Positions 57,898-64,000 of a stretch of DNA of 64,000 nucleotides are shown here, piece by piece. The position numbers and the translations under genes were made by a program. This DNA comes from Prochlorococcus sp. AG-388-E21. GTDB lineage: Bacteria; Cyanobacteriota; Cyanobacteriia; PCC-6307; Cyanobiaceae. The notes under the pieces were generated by a model. It did no database searches. It had not been told where the DNA came from and saw only the letters and a list, made by a program, of their open reading frames with translations. Where the stretch lies: the NCBI GenBank assembly GCA_003279855.1, contig QCGO01000001.1:372001-436000 (forward strand), written 5' to 3'. Within the stretch, counting starts at the first letter, position 1. Every line of letters begins with the position of its first letter.

Positions 57898-59088
57898 ATG
57901 AATTTAAAAAAAAATATTGATAATATAAAGAAAAATTATTCAATAGGAATAATTGGAGGTGGCCAATTAGCTTTAATGCTTGCTGAAGCTGCAAACAATA
58001 GAGGAATAAAAGTATGTGTACAAACTAAATCTTCCAATGATCCAGCAGGTTCAAAAGCAGATTATGTAATTGAAGCTGATCCCTTAAAGGTAAAAGGGAA
58101 TAAGGACTTAATTAAAGAGTGCGAAAAAATTATTTTTGAAAATGAATGGATTAAAATTGAAAAATTGAATTTAATTGAGTCTAAAGATATTTTTGTACCA
58201 AGCCTTGAATCAATTCAACCTTTGGTAGATAGAATCTCTCAAAAAATATTAATAGAAAGATTGAACCTCCCATCACCAAGATGGAAACCAATAGAAGAGT
58301 TTAAAAGTCTTAATGATGAAGAAATTGAGTATTGGAATTTTCCTCTAATGATTAAATCTTATAAAGGAGGATATGACGGTAAAGGAAATACAAAAATCAA
58401 TACTAAAGAAGATTTGAATTCTTTTTTTGTTGAGACCAATTCAGAAGAATGGATAATTGAAGAATGGGTTGATTATAAAAATGAGTTTGCTTTAGTAGGA
58501 TCAAGAGATTTTGATGGAACAATAAGATTCTTTCCGGTTGTCGAGACATTCCAAAAAAATAATATTTGTGATTGGGTTTTGTCTCCAGCTGAAATTGATT
58601 ATGATTTAGAGACTTTTGCGAAAAATATTTTCTCATCAATAGTAAATGAACTTGATTATGTAGGAGTGATGGGAATTGAATTCTTTTTTGGTGATAAAGG
58701 ACTATTAATTAATGAAATAGCCCCTAGAACTCATAATTCAGCACACTTTTCTATTGAAGCTTGTTCATCAAGCCAGTTCGATCAATATGTTTGTATATCA
58801 TCAGGAATCAAGCCTCCCGAAATAATAATGCATTCCCAAGGATCTTTAATGATAAATTTACTAGGTTTAAATAAAAAATTTCCTTTGTCCATAAAAAAAA
58901 GATTAGAATTGTTATCTCAAATCGGAGGTTCTAATATCCATTGGTATGGTAAATCTAAAGAAAGTGTTGGACGGAAAATGGCCCATATAACGTTTTTACT
59001 TAACGAAGATAATCAGTCGAAAAGAGTTGAAAAATCAAAAGAAATTTTAAATCAGGTAAGAGAGATTTGGCCATCTCCAAATGACTAA
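57898..59088 (+). CDS. purK: N5-carboxyaminoimidazole ribonucleotide synthase
   Basis: The ATP-grasp enzyme that carboxylates AIR in purine synthesis. The 396-aa protein has IGIIGGGQLALMLAEAANNRGI near the N-terminus, the ATP-grasp lid (LMIKSYKGGYDGKGNTKI), and the active-site EIAPRTHNSAHFSIEACSSSQFDQYV. 6S RNA lies immediately downstream on the same strand, the arrangement seen in other cyanobacteria. Confidence 0.94.
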   Translation: MNLKKNIDNIKKNYSIGIIGGGQLALMLAEAANNRGIKVCVQTKSSNDPAGSKADYVIEADPLKVKGNKDLIKECEKIIFENEWIKIEKLNLIESKDIFVPSLESIQPLVDRISQKILIERLNLPSPRWKPIEEFKSLNDEEIEYWNFPLMIKSYKGGYDGKGNTKINTKEDLNSFFVETNSEEWIIEEWVDYKNEFALVGSRDFDGTIRFFPVVETFQKNNICDWVLSPAEIDYDLETFAKNIFSSIVNELDYVGVMGIEFFFGDKGLLINEIAPRTHNSAHFSIEACSSSQFDQYVCISSGIKPPEIIMHSQGSLMINLLGLNKKFPLSIKKRLELLSQIGGSNIHWYGKSKESVGRKMAHITFLLNEDNQSKRVEKSKEILNQVREIWPSPND

Positions 59089-59109
59089 AGAAATAAGTTA
59101 ATATTTACT

Positions 59110-59285
59110 TACTGGATCTTTGGTCAAGTTCTTCTTTATGTGCTCTGATCTGACTCTTTTTCGACTTGAGGAGACTGTCGTGATGTGGACGTAAACCAAT
59201 CCTGTAATTGGAAACGAAAGCCCACTTTGACTCCTCTTCTGGCTTTTCCAGGTCGATGCATCAGAGAACTGGCGGGGATTCGGTG
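59110..59285 (+). ncRNA. ssaA: 6S RNA (Yfr7)
   Basis: A roughly 175-nt segment that folds as one long imperfect hairpin. The 5' side ATCTTT, AGTTCT and GATC/GAC blocks pair with 3' side GGGGAT, AGAACT and GTCGAT. A central segment closes with GAGGAG/CTCCTC (about 59171-59176 and 59231-59236), which leaves a bulge as expected for a regulator that mimics an open promoter. Position directly after purK is the cyanobacterial 6S location. Ends are approximate, chosen by pairing, with TAATAT upstream as a possible -10. It binds RNA polymerase holoenzyme by family. Confidence 0.75.
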
Positions 59286-59336
59286 TTACCTACCAAACTG
59301 CTTGCTATCACTTGCATTTGGTAGGTAATTTTATTT
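59286..59336 (+). terminator. Strong terminator after 6S RNA
   Basis: 12-base perfect arms TTACCTACCAAA and TTTGGTAGGTAA (59286-59297 and 59317-59328) with a 19-base loop are followed by TTTTATTTT. Confidence 0.85.
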
Positions 59337-59478
59337 TAAGAATTAAGTGTGCAGGACTAGAATGCAGGACCAAGTTGCCAATTCAGGTACATCTTTATTT
59401 TTCTAATCGGTGGGAGTATAAAGAATACAGGATTCAAAAGCACTCACCTACTTTTAGATAATGAGTGCATAAGACTCG

Positions 59479-59513
59479 AAAGAGGCAATTAAATGCCCCT
59501 TTATTTTTTTTTA
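59479..59513 (+). terminator. Second plus-strand terminator
   Basis: AGAGGCA/TGCCCCT stem with an AT-loop is followed by a long T-run. It implies a plus-strand transcript over about 59340-59500, in which I find no gene longer than 15 codons, so a small RNA or readthrough leader is possible. Confidence 0.6.
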
Positions 59514-59544
59514 GATTTGAGTATCTATTGGCAATAAATTAGAC

Positions 59545-59640
59545 AAAAAAAGACCCCTATTTCTAGAGGTCTTTTTCTGGTTTTACCGAATCAAGTGTTT
59601 CCTTGTTTCCACTTTTTTAGTAAAACCTCTCCTACACACA
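59545..59640 (-). ncRNA. yfr2: Yfr2-family small RNA, copy A
   Basis: Minus-strand RNA of about 95 nt. The 5' part GTGTGTAGGAGAGG is followed by a stem GGTTTTAC/GTAAAACC whose loop carries the family element GGAAACAAGGAAACA. A terminator hairpin then follows (AAAAAGACC/GGTCTTTTT with a T-run; arms at plus 59545-59576). The repeated GGAAACA is the hallmark of Yfr2-Yfr5. It is about 80% identical to copy B at 62931. Confidence 0.82.
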
Positions 59641-59741
59641 CATTTACAATATGCCATATTTTTACCTTTCGTGGAAGGGGGTGAGTAATATTACTTAATT
59701 GTCACATATACTAGTTATACTTTTTAAGAATTAATTGCATT

Positions 59742-59815
59742 AAAAAACACCCTAATTCTTTCGAATAGGGGTGTTTAGTGATCAGAAATTAGTGTGTGAG
59801 GAGTTTCTGATGTAT
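59742..59815 (-). ncRNA. yfr10: Yfr10-like small RNA (Yfr1 motif), copy A
   Basis: Minus-strand RNA. The stem ATCAGAAA/TTTCTGAT carries a loop CTCCTCACACACTAA, which includes ACTCCTCACAC, the strictly conserved Yfr1 core motif. A terminator hairpin AACACCCCTA/TAGGGTGTT with a T-run follows (plus 59745-59775). It is not in the guaB-trxA location of Yfr1; Yfr10 family members share the motif and vary in structure, so Yfr10 is the best name. It lies just upstream of copy A of Yfr2 in transcription order. Confidence 0.72.
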
Positions 59816-59915
59816 TTAATCTAATAGAAAAAATCTCAATTGACTGCAGTATTTACACCATCTTTAATTTTTTGATTTTGACGGATTAATTAAACATAAA
59901 ATGTAAGATAGAAAT

Positions 59916-60029
59916 TTATTTTGTATTTATGTTTTTTGTAATTCTTAGGTAAACATATAAACCAATACCAAGAAGAAAAGCATTTAAATAGTTATGCCAA
60001 GTAGGAAATATTTGATGTAGTAATTCCAT
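59916..60029 (-). CDS. Tiny membrane protein, 37 aa
   Basis: MELLHQIFPTWHNYLNAFLL then GIGLYVYLRI: a single hydrophobic helix with polar ends. The codon pattern is clean and the position between the small RNAs and pyrE is on the pyrE strand. No family is named. Confidence 0.5.
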   Translation of the reverse strand: MELLHQIFPTWHNYLNAFLLGIGLYVYLRITKNINTK

Positions 60030-60135
60030 TCTTTAACCAATTAAATAGATAATAAGTGTCATTATCTTTTCAGTAATACTCCTTACTTACTCCCTACCTC
60101 CTTATTGGTACAAATTTTTGGACAGTCCCAACAGT

Positions 60136-60675
60136 TCATTCAATAATATCCTCTAATTTGTATAGAGAAATAAATTCTATTTTGTTATCTACCCATACAA
60201 TTTGATCCTCTATTCTATCAACGATTGCAACAACGCGATTAACAATGTAACCTGCATCACGCAAAACATTTACGGCTTTGATTGCACTACTGCCTGTTGT
60301 AGTTACATCTTCTAATACTGTAACGATAGATCCTTTAGGTGGCTTATTACCTTCAATAACTTCTTTTGTTCCATATCCTTTCGGATTCTTTCTTACGATC
60401 AAAGCGTCAATATGTTTATTTGAGTAGTATGCTTTCTGCGCGATACCACAAACTAAAGGATCAGCACCTAGTGTAAGTCCACCAACTGCTGCAGACTTAT
60501 CTTCTATATGTTCAAACATCAAATGGGATATAAGTGCGTTTCCCTCACAAGATAAACTAACAGGTTTACAGTTAATGTAATGCTCTGATTCTTTACCAGA
60601 AGATAAGGTAAATCTTCCTTTCTTGTATGCTCTTTCTTTTATAAGATTTAGTAATGTCTTTCTATGAATATCCAT
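60136..60675 (-). CDS. pyrE: Orotate phosphoribosyltransferase
   Basis: Adds PRPP to orotate to make OMP in pyrimidine synthesis. The 179-aa protein has FTLSSGKESEHYINCKPVSL near residues 22-41 and the PRPP-binding loop TVLEDVTTTGSSAIKAV near 119-135, plus VVAIVDRIE at the end of the core. It lies inside the inverted small-RNA duplication, which is notable for a core gene. Confidence 0.93.
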   Translation of the reverse strand: MDIHRKTLLNLIKERAYKKGRFTLSSGKESEHYINCKPVSLSCEGNALISHLMFEHIEDKSAAVGGLTLGADPLVCGIAQKAYYSNKHIDALIVRKNPKGYGTKEVIEGNKPPKGSIVTVLEDVTTTGSSAIKAVNVLRDAGYIVNRVVAIVDRIEDQIVWVDNKIEFISLYKLEDIIE

Positions 60676-60847
60676 CAGAGAATTAATTGTCTTGTTGCTT
60701 TTGATAATTTACCAATAATCTCAAAAAAAAGTCTCCTTCAGAGTCGACTGTTTAAATTTTGTATTTCTTTTTTTCTCAACAATAATAGTTTAAAAGTGAT
60801 TTTTTCCTTTCAATAAGATATTTACTATTGATTAGTGTGAGTAAATC

Positions 60848-61262
60848 TACTTTGCAATTATTCCCATTGCTTTTCTTAGATCTTCAGTTGTAGGTCTGTT
60901 ATACATCATTAATACCTCTGATATCCCTGGAATCTTATTTCTTACTACATCCTAAATCCTGTAAGGATAAACACCCTCATTTATTAGTGCAGTAATGCCA
61001 AATCTTCTTAAGTCATGTGATGGTAAACCATATTTATTTCTGAACTCATTGCAATGATGATGTCCCCATTAATCATCACTAATCTTATATCTATTCGGCC
61101 AGATAGGATCATCTGAACCTTTTATTAATGGCATGTCTTTGAGATGTATATAAAGCTTGTTATTGCGACGTTTCTTAGGAGATATTTTATTTACTTCTTT
61201 ATGGATGTCTTACCAAAGTGCCTAGCCAAAATCCCGAAACAATGAGCCTTCCCAAGTAAATA
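60848..61262 (-). pseudogene. Tyrosine recombinase (integrase) relic
   Basis: Minus-strand C-terminal catalytic domain with several in-frame stops: KKRRNNKLYIHLKDMPL, WPNRYKISDD then stop, WGHHHCNEFRNKYGLPSHDLRRFGITALIN (the H-x-L-R box), VYPYRI then stop, DVVRNKIPGISEVLMMYNRP, where the final Tyr box lies. It ends at a TAG (60848-60850). At least three stops in the readable part make it inactive. Confidence 0.72.
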
Positions 61263-61330
61263 AAAGTTAGTCATAATAAATAGACTGGAGTTATTCAACA
61301 GATTGTGAGATGAATGAATTTAAGAATTAC

Positions 61331-61360
61331 TTGACATTGACAAAATAAGTCTGCTATAAA
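61331..61360 (+). promoter_or_regulatory. Sigma-70-like promoter for the DUF1651 gene
   Basis: TTGACA (61331-61336), an 18-base spacer, then TATAAA (61355-61360), 27 bases before the ATG. It is one of the clearest promoters in the window. Confidence 0.6.
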
Positions 61361-61387
61361 TAATAGTACAAGTGTATTACTTACTAG

Positions 61388-61687
61388 ATGACTCTTGGAG
61401 GAGCTAATGTTTGGTCTAATTTTTCTTATGGCAGTCTTATTGACTCCCCAAATGGCTGGATACTTAACCCGCAAAATAGCTATTTAATCTTGTTTGAAAG
61501 ATGCAAGAAATCTGTACGAAAAAACATCAAAGTCTATACCCATCTTTTCTATGCAAACCAAATGGGAGAACCTGGTCGACTTAAAAATACAAGACTTCAT
61601 GATCTGGAATCTGCGTTTGAAACATGGAATGAATTAATAGCTGGAGGATGGACTGAAGTTACAAATCAATTTCAAGAATCTGAATGA
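61388..61687 (+). CDS. DUF1651-family protein
   Basis: A 99-aa protein with SPNGWILNPQNSYLILFERCKKS, the typical DUF1651 opening (G-W-L-x-x-P ... L-x-x-F-x-R-D). It is found in picocyanobacterial islands; function unknown. It overlaps the next ORF by 4 bases (ATGA). Confidence 0.75.
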   Translation: MTLGGANVWSNFSYGSLIDSPNGWILNPQNSYLILFERCKKSVRKNIKVYTHLFYANQMGEPGRLKNTRLHDLESAFETWNELIAGGWTEVTNQFQESE

Positions 61688-61911
61688 ATGAGCGAGACCA
61701 ATGGGACTATTTAAAGGAAGAGACATTAACAAGAAAACGAAAAAAGATTTTTATTACTTGCAATCACTTTAGTTACAGCAGGAATGTGGATTTTGCCAAT
61801 GTCTTGATTTGTCCAATTCACGAAAAACTTATTCCTCAGGGTGATCACTTAATAAAGGGATGTAAATGTTGGAGAGAAAATAGAACTATCTTTGCACCTG
61901 AAGCTGCTTAA
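61684..61911 (+). CDS. Small Cys/His-rich hypothetical protein, 75 aa
   Basis: Coupled to the DUF1651 gene by an ATGA overlap. The four Cys and several His (ITCNHFSY, LICPIHEKL, KGCKCWRENR) suggest a possible metal site. No family is recognised. Confidence 0.65.
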   Translation: MNERDQWDYLKEETLTRKRKKIFITCNHFSYSRNVDFANVLICPIHEKLIPQGDHLIKGCKCWRENRTIFAPEAA

Positions 61912-61972
61912 CAAAAGGCATTAATAAATATTATTTATGCTTAAATATCTTTTAGTTCTTATTACCTTATAA

Positions 61973-62095
61973 ATGCCTTATTCAGAAACTAAAGTAATTA
62001 TTGGTGGTTTAGCCCATATACCAGTACTTATTTTTCTTTTTAATTTCATTAAAAATAAATTTGAAGCTAGGTCCCAATCAACTTCTATTAGTTAA
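61973..62095 (+). CDS. Tiny membrane protein, 40 aa
   Basis: MPYSETKVIIGGLAHIPVLI opens a hydrophobic helix, followed by a basic tail (IKNKFEARSQ). It is small but well shaped for a single-pass protein. Confidence 0.45.
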   Translation: MPYSETKVIIGGLAHIPVLIFLFNFIKNKFEARSQSTSIS

Positions 62096-62121
62096 TGTAT
62101 TTGCCTTATATATATTTTGAG

Positions 62122-62268
62122 TTATTTAGCTTTCTTTAAATAGAGATTCTTTTTATTAGCCTGATCTGATGTAAACAACATAACTAAAATAGTACCAACT
62201 AAAAATGAAAACATCGTTGTTACCTCTAAAACCGTCACCATTTCACTAGGCAAATAATTTGTAAACAT
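62122..62268 (-). CDS. Tiny membrane protein, 48 aa
   Basis: MFTNYLPSEMVTVLEVTTMF precedes a hydrophobic helix (SFLVGTILVMLF) and a Lys-rich end. Opposite strand to its neighbours. No family is recognised. Confidence 0.45.
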   Translation of the reverse strand: MFTNYLPSEMVTVLEVTTMFSFLVGTILVMLFTSDQANKKNLYLKKAK

Positions 62269-62417
62269 AATAAAGTGAATCTCTTATTTCAAACGTAGCA
62301 ACTATTTAATGTTTAACCATGGGTAATAACCTTATTTATTAAAGGTTTTAACATTGAGTTTATAAAAATAGAAAATAACACTCGCTAAAACAACTATATT
62401 ACTACTAATATTTTTAT

Positions 62418-62714
62418 ATGAAAATTTCTGTCAACTTAGCTAATTCAGTCGTAGATCCAAAGACAATAAGAAGAAAATATCCAGAAGTAAGGATAATAGT
62501 TCTTGATGATAATTTTAATACGTTTGAACATGTGGCAAATTGTCTTGTAAGTATTATCCCTGGAATAAGTGAAAAAAAATCATGGTTACTTGCGCTCGAA
62601 GTTGATAGGGAAGGATCAGCAGAAGTATGGAGAGGACCCTTTGAGCAGGCAGAACTATATCATCAGCAACTTCTCATCAAAGGATTAACTATGGCACCAA
62701 TTGAAAAAATATAA
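62418..62714 (+). CDS. clpS: ClpS-like adaptor, second type
   Basis: Delivers N-end-rule substrates to ClpC/ClpP. The 98-aa protein has the ClpS core VRIIVLDDNFNTFEHVANCLVSIIPG (D-D-N-x-x-T) and a Gly-closing AEVWRGPFEQAELYHQQLLIKGLTMAPI. Cyanobacteria have ClpS1 and a shorter, divergent ClpS2; this one fits ClpS2 in size and form. It is the last gene before copy B of the small-RNA pair. Confidence 0.85.
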   Translation: MKISVNLANSVVDPKTIRRKYPEVRIIVLDDNFNTFEHVANCLVSIIPGISEKKSWLLALEVDREGSAEVWRGPFEQAELYHQQLLIKGLTMAPIEKI

Positions 62715-62747
62715 AAATTATTAAATACAGGGGTGAATTGATTTTTT

Positions 62748-62840
62748 CAGAGTATTAGCTATATAGGAACTCTTCTCACACTCATTTCTAATCACTAAAC
62801 GCGCTGATTGAAAACATGGGGTTTTTTTATTACGTTATAG
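62748..62840 (+). ncRNA. Yfr10-like small RNA, degenerate copy B
   Basis: Plus-strand homologue of copy A with AACTCTTCTCACACTCATTTC, one change from the CTCCTCACAC core. The terminator of copy A is replaced by a weak AAAC/GTTT pairing before a T-run, so the RNA may not be made or ended efficiently. Confidence 0.45.
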
Positions 62841-62930
62841 ATTCAAGAGTTGTAATTATCACATAATACGGATAAGTAACGATACTCACCTTCATCCACA
62901 AAAAAGAAATATATGTTATATATTAAAAAA

Positions 62931-63028
62931 GTGTGTAGGAGAAGTTTTATTAAAACAGTGGAAACAAGGAAACACTTGTTTTATTAAAACTATTTAAAGA
63001 TCTCTAGAAATAGGGATCTTTTTTTATT
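62931..63028 (+). ncRNA. yfr2: Yfr2-family small RNA, copy B
   Basis: GTGTGTAGGAGAAG, a stem GTTTTA/TAAAAC, the GTGGAAACAAGGAAACAC loop element, and a terminator AAAGATC/GGATCTTT followed by T-run. A good -10 (TATATT) lies at about 62919. Spacing and order relative to the Yfr10-like copy are the same as in copy A. Confidence 0.82.
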
Positions 63029-63226
63029 TTCTAGTTTTAAATTGCATAAAAGAAAATATTGTTAATTCAATAAATTTCATTCAGCGTTTAGTAGTTATAT
63101 CTCAAACAGAAAAGTTTTCTTAAAATCTAATATCCTCTGACGATACTCAACTTAAGAAAGAAATTAGGCTCTAATACCATTATTAAACTAAAAAGTTTCG
63201 TTCGAAAAGGGTAGATAATATTAATT

Positions 63227-63430
63227 TTATTGTTGCTTTTGTTTTAATGCTTTTTTTAATTTTTCAAATTCGTTTTTAGAAACGACTCTCAATTTGTATT
63301 CTGGATATCTTCTTTTCCACCAGTTGTTTATAGATATTACAATTCCATCCAAGTTTTCAGTACAGATATGTACCCATAGAATTTTATCTTGATCTTGCTT
63401 AAAAAATTCCCAATTCGTAGGTGAATTCAT
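63227..63430 (-). CDS. Hypothetical protein, 67 aa
   Basis: Begins MNSPTNWEFFKQDQDKILWV, has Trp-rich middle (SINNWWKRRYPEYKL) and a basic helical end. It overlaps the upstream 29-aa gene by 4 bases (ATGA). No family is named. Confidence 0.65.
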   Translation of the reverse strand: MNSPTNWEFFKQDQDKILWVHICTENLDGIVISINNWWKRRYPEYKLRVVSKNEFEKLKKALKQKQQ

Positions 63431-63516
63431 TTAATAAAGTAAATAATTAAACCTATAAAAGAACTTCCTACAAGTAGCAATACCATTAATAAAGCTATTA
63501 ACTTTGCTAGACCCAT
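63427..63516 (-). CDS. 29-aa membrane peptide
   Basis: MGLAKLIALLMVLLLVGSSF is almost purely hydrophobic and crosses the membrane once. It overlaps both neighbours (10 bases upstream, 4 bases downstream), which supports a coupled chain of three genes. Confidence 0.6.
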   Translation of the reverse strand: MGLAKLIALLMVLLLVGSSFIGLIIYFIK

Positions 63517-63896
63517 AAAGATAAATTCGAATCTACTGTTGATCTCTGCATCCAATGAATTTTCCAAAAATCACTCACTTTTTTGAAAATAGAAGTAACT
63601 GTTGGCAAATCATCATTAAGAGTACCTTTGTAGCTGAATTTTGAACTAAGAGTGAAAGTGGACATTGCGACATTATCACATAAAAATTCGAATCGGTGTA
63701 TTTTTGTTATTGCTGCTTTTTCTTGTACTATATCTCCAGAGTTCATCATTTCTTCAAATCCTTTTGCACTTATAGGATTACCACTTGGCCTGATAAATAA
63801 AAAATCCGGAGTTGCATTGTTCATGAAAAAAGAACCCATCTTCTCTGGTGATGCGAGCTCATGTAATTATGAAATAATTTTTTCTTTATCAGTCAT
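63507..63896 (-). pseudogene. DUF3804/NTF2-like protein gene with in-frame stop
   Basis: Reading from ATG 63896: nine codons (MTDKEKIIS), TAA at 63867-63869, then the same frame continues LHELASPEKMGSFFMNNATP to the TAG at 63507. A restart at 63839 gives a 110-aa product. The body (FLFIRPSGNPISAKGFEEMM, IHRFEFLCDNVAMSTFTL) looks like an NTF2-like fold of the DUF3804 type known in picocyanobacteria. Loss of the first 19 residues may or may not destroy it. Confidence 0.65.
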
Positions 63897-64000
63897 AAGA
63901 GATGTAAATCTTATCTATTTATTTTAAGCAGATTGTCAATATTCTATTTAGTTTTAATCATTTTAAATATTTATCGTCAAACAAACTAATTGTTTAAGTT

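Overview
The window is AT-rich, gene-dense and full of TTG starts. It carries a Prochlorococcus-type Pcb antenna gene, a lycopene epsilon-type cyclase, a B12-dependent ribonucleotide reductase, a phosphite/phosphonate transporter and picocyanobacterial small RNAs. This fits a high-light-adapted Prochlorococcus chromosome. The ecotype (HLII likely) is an inference; the genus is close to certain from gene content and order (pcb, gltS, GST, SDR, crtL, MscS, fur).

Positions 1-31,400 are mostly core genome. They hold a partial glycine-repeat protein, hisS, small cyanobacterial proteins, pcb with its terminator, a GltS-type carrier, carotenoid and short-chain dehydrogenase genes, MscS, fur, arsS-like radical SAM, stpA beside an unassigned 508-aa gene, metY-metA, a SulP/BicA-like transporter, a CbiX-type chelatase, a cluster of DnaA-box-like sites, a GMC oxidoreductase, and many small membrane or hypothetical proteins. 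Positions 31,400-34,700 are looser. They contain rluF, tRNA-Ser(UGA), a decayed NAD-dependent DNA-ligase-like pseudogene with a broken KxDG motif, several tiny genes, and a Yfr6-like locus (33-codon peptide behind a structured leader resembling the glutamine-II/Downstream-peptide riboswitch).

Positions 35,000-59,100 are core again: nrdJ, prfC, a CPP1-like J protein, hslO with an ABC ATPase, DUF3531-rsmE-DUF92 (VTE6-like), the aspC-phnD-phnC-phnE run, a uracil-DNA glycosylase homologue that has lost most of its iron-sulfur cysteines, ispG, a C-terminal processing protease, nadA, a TPM-domain protein, a MidA-like methyltransferase, aroB and purK. 6S RNA (Yfr7/ssaA) directly follows purK, as in other cyanobacteria.

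Positions 59,300-64,000 are accessory. Two copies of a Yfr10-like/Yfr2-family small-RNA pair lie in inverted orientation about 3 kb apart. They flank pyrE, a tyrosine-recombinase pseudogene, DUF1651 and small ORFs, and a second-type clpS. Yfr2 5' ends are nearly complementary to the Yfr10 loop motif, so each unit encodes two RNAs that could pair. The window ends in a chain of overlapping tiny genes behind a DUF3804-like gene with an in-frame stop.

All assignments come from reading the sequence and from recall of the families; no search was run.
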